From: Parvibaculum sp.
GTDB lineage: Bacteria > Pseudomonadota > Alphaproteobacteria > Parvibaculales > Parvibaculaceae
Length of the DNA: 7,270 bases
NCBI GenBank assembly: GCA_020062605.1
Contig: JAGUWA010000005.1
Coordinates: forward strand, 1 to 7,270
Direction: 5' to 3'
This document shows positions 1 through 6,204 of this stretch, one piece after another. A model generated the notes under the pieces. The model had not been told where the DNA came from, ran no database searches, and worked only from the letters and a program-made list of their open reading frames with translations. Within the stretch, counting starts at the first letter, position 1. Every line of letters begins with the position of its first letter. Made by a program: the position numbers and the translations under genes.

Positions 1-183
1 GATCGCCGCCGAAATGACCGACAGCACCAGCAGGATCGCAACGATCGGGCCGCCCTTGTCGAGCAGCGAACCGATCGAATACCAGACATCGCCCCCGCCT
101 CCTTGCGCGATGATGTCGGCCGCACCGGCCGCCGTCTCCACCGCGCCGTTCGCGGCATCCGCACTCGTCGCTTCTTCAGGCAT
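1..183 (-). CDS. MotA/TolQ/ExbB-family proton channel protein, N-terminal part (runs off left edge)
   Basis: Reading the minus strand from the ATG at 183-181 gives 61 uninterrupted codons to the window edge. The first ~35 residues are rich in Ala, Gly, Glu and Asp with no clear signal peptide. They are followed by DVWYSIGSLLDKGGPIVAIL and a hydrophobic stretch from about residue 45. The pattern (xSLLxKGGPIVxxLLxLSVI leading into the first membrane helix) is typical of ExbB/TolQ-type inner-membrane proteins, which with an ExbD/TolR partner use the proton gradient to energise TonB or Tol systems. A strong Shine-Dalgarno GGGAGGAG (199-192) lies 8 bases before the start and fixes it. It is divergent from the MarR gene. 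Only the N terminus is visible, so ExbB, TolQ or another family member cannot be told apart, and no ExbD or TonB partner is in view. Confidence 0.62.
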   Translation of the reverse strand, partial: MPEEATSADAANGAVETAAGAADIIAQGGGGDVWYSIGSLLDKGGPIVAILLVLSVISAAI

Positions 184-191
184 ACGCTTTG

Positions 192-224
192 CTCCTCCCG
201 GGGGCGGCTCCAGCCCCCCGCCCC
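192..224 (-). promoter_or_regulatory. GC-rich leader hairpin next to the Shine-Dalgarno of the ExbB-like gene
   Basis: In the leader of the minus-strand ExbB-like gene, GGGGCGG (201-207) can pair with CCGCCCC (218-224), a 7-bp all-GC stem with a 10-base loop. The stem ends immediately before the Shine-Dalgarno GGGAGGAG (199-192). A hairpin this close could hinder or assist ribosome loading. GC-rich DNA forms such stems often by chance, so a regulatory role is only a possibility. Confidence 0.3.
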
Positions 225-296
225 GATTCCCTTGCTTTCCGTTTGCCCGGGGCCTCCTCCCCCGATATTAACGGGTGACCACCGGCGGATTTTTTA

Positions 297-311
297 GTAA
301 ACTATCTTTAC
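297..311. promoter_or_regulatory. Candidate operator: GTAAA-N5-TTTAC inverted repeat in the ExbB-like/marR intergenic region
   Basis: The 269-base divergent region between the ExbB-like gene and the MarR gene becomes unusually AT-rich around 285-385. Within it GTAAA (297-301) and TTTAC (307-311) form a perfect inverted repeat with a 5-base spacer, a layout compatible with a dimeric winged-helix regulator such as the adjacent MarR protein. A minus-strand TTGACG (338-333) looks like a -35 box, but the matching -10 (TTTCGT, 315-310) is poor. TTCG-A-CGAA at 344-352 is a second short palindrome. I see no gene in 184-452. Short repeats like these can occur by chance. Confidence 0.25.
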
Positions 312-452
312 GAAATCATCGCTGCGCGCGAACGTCAAGTACTTCGACGAAATTCCAGTTTTGTTTCTTCGTCATAGTCAAAATTGCGCGGCGGTGGTGT
401 CTTCATACTGTCACTTTGCGTGTGTTTTCGTGACGCAACGGGACCGAGGGGC

Positions 453-959
453 ATGACAGGAAAAAGCAACGCCGCCGAAGCGGCATCGCCGGAACCGGCG
501 GCAAACGATCCCCTCGCACCGGAGCACTTCCTTCGCGCGATCACGGAAGTCGGCACCATGCTGGCGACGCTCTACGATCGCCGCTCCGGCCTCACCCGCA
601 ATCAGACGCGCATCGTCATCGAGCTTCTCGAACGCGACGGCCAGACGCAGACCGAACTCGCGAACGCGCTCGCGATCCACAAGGTTTCCGTCGGCATCTA
701 TGTCGGTGAACTGGAGGAAATGGGCCTCGTCGAACGCCGGACTCACCCGACGGACGGCCGCGCGAAATGCATCTACCTGACCGCGCTCCTCCACGCCAAC
801 AAGCATATCGGCCAGCATCACTATGAACGGCTCCACGCCGCCGCCATCGACGGCGTCGAGCGCGAGGACTACCTCGCCATGCTGAAATGTCTGGAACGGA
901 TGCGCGACAATCTGCACGAACTCGACGCGGCGGAAAAAAAGCAGGCGCCGGACCTGTAA
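453..959 (+). CDS. MarR-family winged-helix transcriptional regulator
   Basis: A 168-residue protein, a normal length for the family. MarR proteins are dimeric DNA-binding regulators, often released by small phenolic or oxidising ligands. After a ~20-residue Ala/Pro-rich N terminus, helices lead into the winged helix at about residues 48-110. The recognition helix is around HKVSVGIYVGELEEMGLV (76-93) and the wing is ERRTHPTDGRAKCIYLT, which carries the D-x-R element (Asp101, Arg103) and terminal Leu-Thr characteristic of MarR. The ATG at 453 is preferred because the domain is complete from it; the reading frame also extends back to a TTG at 384, but those 23 residues look unrelated to the family. 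GAGGGG before the ATG is very close to the start, so the ribosome site is not ideal. The gene is divergent from the ExbB-like gene and convergent with the flavin reductase gene; autoregulation or control of either neighbour is plausible but unproven. Confidence 0.85.
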   Translation: MTGKSNAAEAASPEPAANDPLAPEHFLRAITEVGTMLATLYDRRSGLTRNQTRIVIELLERDGQTQTELANALAIHKVSVGIYVGELEEMGLVERRTHPTDGRAKCIYLTALLHANKHIGQHHYERLHAAAIDGVEREDYLAMLKCLERMRDNLHELDAAEKKQAPDL

Positions 960-975
960 TCCGCCCGCTCGGATG

Positions 976-1491
976 CTAGACGGCCGGCGGCAGGAAGCTG
1001 TATCCGCCGCGGTGATAAAGCAGCGGCCGCCCCTCCTCCACATAGTCGAACTTCAGCACCCGCCCGATCATGATGATGTGATCGCCCGCATCGTGCCGCG
1101 CCTCGACCTCGCACTCGAAATGCGCGAGCGCCTCCTTCAGTGCCGGCGTGCCGCTCGTTCCCTCGATCAGGTCCACGCCCTCAAGGCTGTGCGCGCCTTT
1201 CCGCGCGAGCCGCGACGACACGTCCTCATGTTCTTCCCGGAGCACATTGACCGTGAAATGCGTCGCCTTCTCGAAGAGCGGCAGCGTGTCCGACTTCTTG
1301 TCGAGGCACCAGAGCACCAGCGGCGGATCGAGCGAGACGGAGGAAAACGAGTTGACCGTAAGGCCGATCGGCTCGCCCTCGTCCTGCCTGGCCGTCACCA
1401 CGGCGACGCCCGTCGTGAAGCAGCCGAGCGCATTGCGAAACCGGCGCACGTCGCTGGCGCTGCCTTCCGTCACGATCTTTTGGGCCGCCAT
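976..1491 (-). CDS. Flavin reductase-like (DIM6/NTAB, HpaC-type) FMN-binding protein
   Basis: A 171-residue protein, the usual size for the flavin reductase-like domain, which fills nearly all of it. Seen in order: ALGCFTTGVAVVTA (21-34), the flavin-binding segment GLTVNSFSSVSLDPPLVLWC (43-62), FTVNVL (79-84), and GDHIIMIGRV (136-145), matching the GDH-x4-G-x-V motif linked to NAD(P)H use. Such enzymes reduce FMN or FAD with NAD(P)H and pass the reduced flavin to a separate monooxygenase. The start ATG (1491-1489) has AAGGGAG (1509-1503) 11 bases upstream, a somewhat long spacing. No oxygenase partner is nearby. It converges with a MarR-family gene; in aromatic-degradation clusters such as hpa, MarR-type HpaR and reductase HpaC occur together, but here the orientation is convergent and substrate assignment would be a guess. 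Confidence 0.85.
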   Translation of the reverse strand: MAAQKIVTEGSASDVRRFRNALGCFTTGVAVVTARQDEGEPIGLTVNSFSSVSLDPPLVLWCLDKKSDTLPLFEKATHFTVNVLREEHEDVSSRLARKGAHSLEGVDLIEGTSGTPALKEALAHFECEVEARHDAGDHIIMIGRVLKFDYVEEGRPLLYHRGGYSFLPPAV

Positions 1492-1502
1492 CTGATGCTC
1501 AA

Positions 1503-1533
1503 CTCCCTTGCCCGCCCCCGGAGCTACGCTCCG
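1503..1533 (-). promoter_or_regulatory. Shine-Dalgarno and small leader hairpin of the flavin reductase gene
   Basis: On the minus strand AAGGGAG (1509-1503) is the likely ribosome-binding site. Just upstream, CGGAGC and GCTCCG form a perfect 6-bp stem with a 3-base loop (1519-1533). A minus-strand TTGACT (1540-1535) resembles a -35 box, but no good -10 follows at 16-18 bases. The hairpin could affect translation or be incidental. Confidence 0.3.
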
Positions 1534-1604
1534 AAGTCAACGGTTTCTTGATCTGCCGGAACCCGGTTTAAGCCAGCCGGCCCGCGCCGCGCAACACCAT
1601 CCCA

Positions 1605-1633
1605 CGCAAAACGGCAGATATTCGCGCAAAACG
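1605..1633 (+). repeat. 9-bp direct repeat CGCAAAACG, period 20 bp, upstream of motA
   Basis: CGCAAAACG occurs exactly at 1605-1613 and again at 1625-1633, start to start 20 bp, about two helical turns, so both would face the same side of the DNA. They lie in the 254-base divergent region between the flavin reductase gene and motA. This spacing is typical of tandem regulator binding, but no named regulator is recognised. Confidence 0.4.
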
Positions 1634-1639
1634 TCTTGG

Positions 1640-1656
1640 TTAAACCGGCTGTTAAG
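1640..1656 (+). promoter_or_regulatory. CtrA-like TTAA half-site pair upstream of motA
   Basis: TTAAACCGGCTGTTAAG contains two TTAA half-sites (1640-1643 and 1652-1655). The alphaproteobacterial cell-cycle regulator CtrA, which often controls motility genes, recognises TTAA-N7-TTAA; here the exact TTAA boxes are 8 apart, and the 7-base spacing requires reading the first as TAAA (1641-1644). TTAAACCGG (1640-1648) is also the inverted copy of CCGGTTTAA at 1563-1571. The site lies about 90 bases before the motA start. It is a suggestive but imperfect match. Confidence 0.28.
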
Positions 1657-1745
1657 ACGCGCACCGCGAGAATACGGGTCAGAGACGGGGCGGGCTCGCT
1701 GATAGTCGGCAGCCGCGAGTAATCTGCAGGAAAGTGCGTGGGCAA

Positions 1746-2609
1746 ATGCGGCTGGTAGTGGGCATTCTCGTGGTTATCCTGAGCGTCTTCGGCGGATATG
1801 CCGCCATGGGCGCTCACCTTGAGGTTCTTTGGCAGCCTTTCGAGGGCGTCATAATCCTGGGCGCCGCGCTCGGCGCCTTCGTGATCGGCAACCCGCCGGC
1901 TGTCCTCAAGAGTGTCGGTGGCCTTTTCGGCACGCTCTTCCGCGGTGCGCGCTACGACAAGGCGGCCTATCTCGAATTGCTCGGCCTCCAGTACACGCTC
2001 TTCAAGCTTGCCAAGAGCAAGGGCAACCTCGCCCTCGAAGCGCATGTCGAGAACCCCGCCGAGAGCACCATCTTCCAGCAGTTCCCCAAATTCTCCGCCG
2101 ATCACCACGCCGTCGAGTTCATGTGCGACTACCTGCGCATGATCACGCTCGGCACCGAAAATGCCCATGAACTCGAAGCCCTGATGGACGAGGAACTCGA
2201 AACCCATCATCAGGAACGCGAACGCATCGTCAGCGCCATGCAGGCGCTCGCCGACGGCACACCGGCCCTGGGCATCGTCGCCGCCGTGCTCGGCGTCATC
2301 AAGACCATGGGCTCGATCGACCAGCCGCCGGAAATTCTCGGCCACCTCATCGGCGGCGCCCTCGTCGGCACCTTCCTCGGCGTCTTCGTCGCCTATGGTT
2401 TCTTCTCGCCCATGGCTCAGTCGCTCCGCAACATCTACGAGGCGGAATCCAAATACTTCCTGTCGATGAAGGCCGGCCTCCTCGCCCACATGTCGGGCTA
2501 TGCGCCAGCCGTCTCCATCGAGTTCGCCCGCAAGGCGCTGATGTCGGAAGTCCGTCCCTCTTTCATCGAAGTGGAACAGTCGACCGCCTCCCTGCAGCCC
2601 GCCGGCTGA
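1746..2609 (+). CDS. motA: MotA, flagellar stator proton-channel subunit
   Basis: MotA forms, with MotB, the inner-membrane stator that converts proton flow into flagellar rotation. The 287-residue protein is close to the ~295 residues of E. coli MotA and aligns with it almost end to end. Membrane helices are at about 2-20, 34-51, 172-190 and 200-222, with the large cytoplasmic loop between helices 2 and 3. The loop holds Glu98 and MDEELETHH (147-155). The helix-3 motif TPALGIVAAVLGV includes Pro173, and YGFFSPMAQSL includes Pro222; both prolines match the functional prolines in E. coli by position. The charge equivalent to E. coli Arg90 is probably Lys90 or Lys92 in AKSKGN. ATG 1746 is chosen because the family begins MRLVVGILVV; GTG 1734 in frame would add four residues. 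AGGA at 1728-1731 is the only ribosome-site candidate and fits neither start ideally. motB follows after 31 bases. Confidence 0.97.
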   Translation: MRLVVGILVVILSVFGGYAAMGAHLEVLWQPFEGVIILGAALGAFVIGNPPAVLKSVGGLFGTLFRGARYDKAAYLELLGLQYTLFKLAKSKGNLALEAHVENPAESTIFQQFPKFSADHHAVEFMCDYLRMITLGTENAHELEALMDEELETHHQERERIVSAMQALADGTPALGIVAAVLGVIKTMGSIDQPPEILGHLIGGALVGTFLGVFVAYGFFSPMAQSLRNIYEAESKYFLSMKAGLLAHMSGYAPAVSIEFARKALMSEVRPSFIEVEQSTASLQPAG

Positions 2610-2640
2610 CCCCGCGAACAGAGAAAGCCTGTAGCTTCCC

Positions 2641-3537
2641 ATGGCGTCGAACGAACAGCCCATCATCATCAAGAAGATCAAGAAGGCCGGTCACGCCCAT
2701 CATGGCGGCGCGTGGAAAATCGCCTATGCCGACTTCGTGACCGCGATGATGGCCTTCTTCCTGCTGATGTGGCTCATCAGCATGACGACGCCGGAACAGA
2801 AGCAGGGCCTCGCCGACTATTTCGCCCCCTCGAACGTCAGCCGCTCGACCAGCGGTGCCGGCGGCATCATGGGCGGCACCGCCTTCGACGAAGAAGGCGC
2901 GCGCATGCCCGGCACCAAGCCGCAGGTCGTCATGACGATCTCGACGCCCGCCCAGCCGCGAAGCCCCGAGGTCGAAGAGAAGGAAGCAAAGCGCGCCGCC
3001 GAAATGAATGAGCTGATGCACCAGAAGTCGGCCCGCGACGAAAACAATTTCCAGAACGCTGCGGAAAGCATCCGCCAGTCCATGCGCGAGAACCCCGCGC
3101 TCGCCGAACTGTCGCGCAACGTCATCGTCGACGAAACGCCGGAAGGCCTGCGCATCCAGATCGTCGATCAGGACGGCCGCTCCATGTTCCCCTCTGGCAA
3201 TGCCGAACCATATGAACGCACCCGCAAGCTTCTCGACGAGGTCGCGAAAATTCTCGTTCGCCTGCCCAACCGCGTCAGCATTTCGGGCCACACGGACGCA
3301 AACCCGCTGGCGGGCCGCCCCGGCTATTCCAACTGGGAACTCACCGCCGATCGCGCCAATGCCGTGCGGCGCATTCTGGAAAAGGGTGGACTGTCCGACG
3401 ACCGTGTCTATCAGGTCGTCGGCAAGGCGGATTCCGAGCCCCTCTTCCCCGAAGACCCCTATATGGCCGCGAACCGCCGCCTTTCCGTGGTCCTTCTGCG
3501 CGAAGCGCCGGTAACCCCGCCCGGTTTCAGCCCCTGA
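2641..3537 (+). CDS. motB: MotB, flagellar stator peptidoglycan-anchored subunit
   Basis: MotB anchors the stator to peptidoglycan and carries the proton-accepting aspartate. The protein is 298 residues. After a basic N terminus with KKIKK (11-15) comes the single membrane helix in GAWKIAYADFVTAMMAFFLL (23-42), where Asp31 corresponds to the essential Asp32 of E. coli MotB. The MTTPEQKQGLADYF segment after it (48-61) matches the plug region. A polar linker at about 65-160 includes a Lys/Glu-rich stretch. The C-terminal OmpA-like domain, about 165-287, shows ISGHTDANP (214-222), NWELTADRANAVRRIL (231-246) and NRRLSVVLL (278-286), the peptidoglycan-binding signature. The helix resembles proton-type MotB and not sodium-type PomB, so proton drive is inferred. 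The ribosome site before ATG 2641 is weak (GAGAAAG, 2621-2627, spacing 13), so translational coupling to motA may matter. Confidence 0.97.
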   Translation: MASNEQPIIIKKIKKAGHAHHGGAWKIAYADFVTAMMAFFLLMWLISMTTPEQKQGLADYFAPSNVSRSTSGAGGIMGGTAFDEEGARMPGTKPQVVMTISTPAQPRSPEVEEKEAKRAAEMNELMHQKSARDENNFQNAAESIRQSMRENPALAELSRNVIVDETPEGLRIQIVDQDGRSMFPSGNAEPYERTRKLLDEVAKILVRLPNRVSISGHTDANPLAGRPGYSNWELTADRANAVRRILEKGGLSDDRVYQVVGKADSEPLFPEDPYMAANRRLSVVLLREAPVTPPGFSP

Positions 3538-3565
3538 TTTCTCTCCGGCGGCGCTGCACACCTGC

Positions 3566-3602
3566 TTGCTTTCCGTTTTTCCTGCCCTTATGTGAATAGG
3601 GC
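3566..3602 (+). promoter_or_regulatory. Possible promoter and small inverted repeat before the RDD gene
   Basis: In the 89-base gap between motB and the RDD gene, TTGCTT (3566-3571) and TATGTG (3589-3594) have 17-base spacing, a weak sigma-70-like pair. GCCCT (3584-3588) and AGGGC (3598-3602) form an inverted repeat around the -10 candidate, an operator-like position. The gap holds no clear intrinsic terminator for motAB, so read-through from motB is also possible. Confidence 0.22.
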
Positions 3603-3626
3603 CGTTTTCGGAACGACAGGAAAAAG

Positions 3627-4109
3627 ATGAGCGAAAGCAACAATATAGCGCCAACTGGCCTTTCCGCTTCGGAAAGCTACGCTTGGCCCGCCGGGGCGTT
3701 CGACGGCGTCATCCTCGCCCGCAGCCTCGCTTTCCTGGCCGACCTTCTTGTGGTGAGCATCCTGATCGTTCTGGCCTTCGCGCTCTTCGGCGTGCTCGGA
3801 ACCCTGACCCTTGGCCTTCTCTGGCCCGGCGCTGCCCTTTCGCCGCTCGTCGCGCTCGCCTATTTCACTTTCACGCTCGGCGGCCGTTATTCGGCCACGC
3901 CCGGCATGCGCTGGCAGGGCATAGAGCTCCGCGCCTGGAACGGGCGCCGCCCCGGCTATCTGCAGGCCGCCCTCCAGACCCTTCTCTTCTACGTCACGGT
4001 AGCCGTCGGCACGGTTCTCGTCCTCGTGGTTCCCTTCTTCAACCGGCGCCGCCGCTGTCTCCACGACTATCTTTGCGGTACTGTCTTTGTCCGCAGCAGT
4101 TCAGTCTGA
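3627..4109 (+). CDS. RDD-family integral membrane protein, function unknown
   Basis: A 160-residue inner-membrane protein. It has the RDD family marks: Arg32 and Asp39 in ARSLAFLADLLVV at the start of helix 1; GGRYSATPGMRWQGIELR (85-102) with the conserved TPGMR-x2-GI-x-L element; and a C-terminal RRRCLHDYLCGTVFV (141-155) with the HD-x3-GT element. Hydrophobic helices lie at about 34-55, 62-82 and 118-137. Some RDD proteins have been linked to ion or proton exchange, but the family as a whole has no settled biochemical role and nothing here adds one. The start is well supported by AGGA (3618-3621), 5 bases before the ATG. It lies downstream of motB, without evidence of a link to motility. 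Confidence 0.85.
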   Translation: MSESNNIAPTGLSASESYAWPAGAFDGVILARSLAFLADLLVVSILIVLAFALFGVLGTLTLGLLWPGAALSPLVALAYFTFTLGGRYSATPGMRWQGIELRAWNGRRPGYLQAALQTLLFYVTVAVGTVLVLVVPFFNRRRRCLHDYLCGTVFVRSSSV

Positions 4110-4183
4110 ACCGGGGCCCTTTCGCAAGACGCCGGCAGTTTCACTTCTCAAGCACGACGGCCATGACCGGCATTGTGCTCACT

Positions 4184-4302
4184 GGAGCGTTTTCAGAAAA
4201 AGTGCGTCCTTCAAATGAAGGACGCGCTTTTACGGTTCGAAAACGCGACCAAACAAGGACCGTAGAGTCGTTCGCCGTTTCCTCAAAACGGTGAATGATT
4301 CC
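4184..4302 (+). repeat. RIME-like intergenic palindromic repeat, copy A
   Basis: This stretch folds into three parts. Left: outer arms GCGTTTTC (4187-4194) and GAAAACGC (4239-4246) enclose an inner stem of 16 pairs, 4198-4213 with 4216-4231, with one G-T pair. Middle: the linker 4243-4259. Right: a 16-pair hairpin, 4265-4280 with 4286-4301, whose only non-Watson-Crick pairs are three G-T pairs. The linker and the CCGTTT/AAACGG core of the right hairpin recur in copy B at 7061-7161 (linker 15 of 17 bases identical). The layout resembles rhizobial intergenic mosaic elements; the family name is from general knowledge, not a search. It fills most of the 208-base gap between the RDD and permease genes. 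Confidence 0.8.
4198..4231 (+). terminator. Possible intrinsic terminator for the RDD gene, supplied by the repeat
   Basis: The 16-bp inner stem of copy A starts 88 bases after the RDD stop. Its descending arm ends GGACGCGCTTTT, so the T-run lies inside the stem base and is only four long. If the AAAA/TTTT pairs stay open it would act as a GC-rich hairpin followed by T's, in both directions. This is weaker than a canonical terminator. Confidence 0.3.
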
Positions 4303-4317
4303 AGGAAAGATGCGCGC
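4303..4317 (+). promoter_or_regulatory. Shine-Dalgarno that decides the permease start
   Basis: AGGAAAG (4303-4309) lies 8 bases before ATG 4318, good spacing. The same frame has a GTG at 4291, but it sits within the right hairpin of the repeat, so ATG 4318 is favoured. The hairpin's last paired base (4301) is one base from the Shine-Dalgarno. Confidence 0.7.
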
Positions 4318-6180
4318 ATGGAGATGGAGTTCGTCTGGCAGATGTGGGTGACCTACGGCTTCATTCTGGCCGCGGTTGTCCTGTTCAGCATGGAGCGGGT
4401 ATCGCTCGAGGTCTCCGCTCTCGCCATCCTCAGCGCGCTCCTGCTCTTCTTCTATTTCTTCCCGGTCGCCGGCGGCGATGGCCGCAATCTTCTCGGGCCG
4501 ACCGCGCTTCTGGCCGGCTTTGCGAACCCCGCACTCATCGCCGTGCTCGCACTCCTCGTCATCGGCCACGGCATGTTCCAGACAGGCGCCCTCGACGGCG
4601 CGGCGCGATACGTTGCCGATCTCGGTTCCACGCGTCCCGGCCTCACCATCTTCTTCACCTTCCTGCTTGTCGCCACCATCAGCGCCTTCCTGAACAACAC
4701 GCCGGTCGCGGTCATGTTCATTCCCGTGCTCGCGACACTTGCGGGCCGCTTTGGCCAGCGCGCACCGAAGGTGATGATGACGCTGAGCTACGTATCGATC
4801 CTCGGCGGCATGACCACGCTGATCGGCTCCTCGACCAATCTTCTCGCGGCGGGCGTGGTGCTCACCTCGCACCTGCCGCCTATCGGTATCTTCGATTTCG
4901 CGGTGCCGGGACTCTTCCTTGCCGGTATCGGCTTCCTCTATTCGACGCTCGTCGTCCCCCATCTCGTGCCGGATCGCGGCGGCCCGACCACCGAGCTTTC
5001 AGGCAGCGATTCAGGCGGCGGCAAGCAATACATCGCCCAGCTCGAAATCACGCCCGGCCATCCTCTTCTCGGCGTGAGTTCCATGGCGGGCCTGTTCCCG
5101 CCGCTTCGCGACATGACGGTGCGCATGATCCAGCGCGGCGAACATCCGATCCTGCCGCCTTTCGAGGACGTGACGCTTTCGGCTGGCGATGTCGTCATCG
5201 TCGCCGCCACGCGCCAGACGCTCACCGAAGCGCTCAAATCCGGTTCCCGCATTTTCGAGGGCATGCTGGAGGAGCGCTTCGCCGAAGGCGTGGAAACGAA
5301 TGGCGGCCCGGCCAAGCCCGGCGGCGAGCTTGTCCTCGCCGAAACCGTCGTCGCGCCGGGCTCGCGCATGATCGGCCAGACCATCGAACAGATCGCCTTC
5401 CGTCATCAGACGGGCTGCATCGTGCTCGGCGTCCAGCGCCGCAGCCGCATGATCCGCACTCTCTTGAACGACATTCGCCTCGAGGCAGGCGACGTTCTTC
5501 TCGTTCTCGGCAAGGCGGGCCAGATCCAGGACCTCCGTCACAATCGCGACGTCCTGCTTCTCGAATGGTCGGCGACGGAACTGCCCGATCCGAAGCTTGC
5601 GCATCGTGCACTGGCGATCTTCGGCGTCATGGTGGCAACCGTGCTCACCGGCATCCTGCCCATCGAGATCGCCTCCATCGGCGGCGCGCTCGCGATCATC
5701 GCTTTCGGCGTCCTCAATGTCCGCCAGGCGGCACGCGCCATCGACCGCCGCATCTTCCTCATGGTCGGCGCCATGCTCGGCGTCGCAACGGCCCTCGAAG
5801 TGACGGGCGGCGCCCATGCCATCGCCCTCGCCTCGGTCCAGCTATTCGACGGCTACGGCATACCCGTCATTCTCTCGGCCTTCTTCTTCGCCATCGCCGT
5901 CACCACCAACGTGCTGACGAACAATGCGACCGCCGTTCTCTTCACGCCCATCGCCATCAGCACGGCAACGCAGCTCGGCGTCGATCCCCTGATCTTCGTC
6001 TATGCGGTCATCTTCGCGGCGAATTGCTCTTTCGCCACGCCAATGGGTTATCAGACAAATCTCCTCGTTATGGGCCCCGGCCACTATGAATTCCGGGATT
6101 TCGTGCGCACCGGCACGCCTCTCGTCATTTTGCTCTGGTTGGCCTATTCTTTCTTCGCCCCCTGGTACTACGGGCTCTAA
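4318..6180 (+). CDS. SLC13/DASS-like anion permease with two TrkA-C-like domains
   Basis: A 620-residue inner-membrane transporter with two membrane halves separated by cytoplasmic domains, the arrangement of bacterial SLC13 proteins often annotated as sodium:sulfate symporters. The first half (about 8-215) contains the re-entrant motif AFLNNTPVAVMFIP (123-136) and LIGSSTNLLAAG (168-179). The second half (about 428-618) repeats them as TTNVLTNNATAVLFTP (529-544) and NCSFATPMGYQTNLLVMGPG (569-588), showing the internal inverted-repeat design. Between them are two TrkA-C-like (RCK-C) modules, about 237-305 and 337-415, each ending in a G-D-V-(V/L)-(I/L)-V strand (290-295, 391-396); these usually bind ligands and gate transport. 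Substrate is not readable: sulfate, dicarboxylates or other anions are possible. The start is ATG 4318. bpt follows after 35 bases. Confidence 0.9.
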   Translation: MEMEFVWQMWVTYGFILAAVVLFSMERVSLEVSALAILSALLLFFYFFPVAGGDGRNLLGPTALLAGFANPALIAVLALLVIGHGMFQTGALDGAARYVADLGSTRPGLTIFFTFLLVATISAFLNNTPVAVMFIPVLATLAGRFGQRAPKVMMTLSYVSILGGMTTLIGSSTNLLAAGVVLTSHLPPIGIFDFAVPGLFLAGIGFLYSTLVVPHLVPDRGGPTTELSGSDSGGGKQYIAQLEITPGHPLLGVSSMAGLFPPLRDMTVRMIQRGEHPILPPFEDVTLSAGDVVIVAATRQTLTEALKSGSRIFEGMLEERFAEGVETNGGPAKPGGELVLAETVVAPGSRMIGQTIEQIAFRHQTGCIVLGVQRRSRMIRTLLNDIRLEAGDVLLVLGKAGQIQDLRHNRDVLLLEWSATELPDPKLAHRALAIFGVMVATVLTGILPIEIASIGGALAIIAFGVLNVRQAARAIDRRIFLMVGAMLGVATALEVTGGAHAIALASVQLFDGYGIPVILSAFFFAIAVTTNVLTNNATAVLFTPIAISTATQLGVDPLIFVYAVIFAANCSFATPMGYQTNLLVMGPGHYEFRDFVRTGTPLVILLWLAYSFFAPWYYGL

Positions 6181-6204
6181 CGGCAGACATGCTGACGGCT
6201 TGAT

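Noticed and set aside
384..452. N-terminal extension of the MarR protein from TTG 384
   Set aside because: The extra 23 residues are not family-like, and ATG 453 already gives a complete protein; the stretch fits a leader or promoter better.
1524..2681. Long minus-strand open frame of 385 codons opposite motA
   Set aside because: It mirrors motA in GC-rich DNA. Its product is Glu/Gly/Asp/His-rich without a recognisable domain, whereas the plus strand encodes an unmistakable MotA.
2563..3654. Minus-strand open frame of 363 codons opposite motB
   Set aside because: Shadow of motB codon bias; no domain, and it overlaps the full length of a certain gene.
4184..4302. Repeat A as an insertion sequence or MITE with target duplication
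   Set aside because: No transposase, and no clear flanking direct duplication around either copy; a dispersed palindromic repeat is the simpler reading.
4291..4317. GTG 4291 as start of the permease
   Set aside because: It lies inside the palindromic repeat and has no ribosome site; AGGAAAG at good spacing supports ATG 4318.
4141..4962. Minus-strand open frame of 273 codons opposite the permease start and repeat A
   Set aside because: Highly charged low-complexity product (Glu, Arg, Asp), typical of an antisense shadow of hydrophobic codons; no ribosome site or family resemblance.
4344..6089. Plus-strand 581-codon open frame inside the permease gene
   Set aside because: Arg/His/Pro-rich product in the wrong frame; the permease frame has full family motifs.
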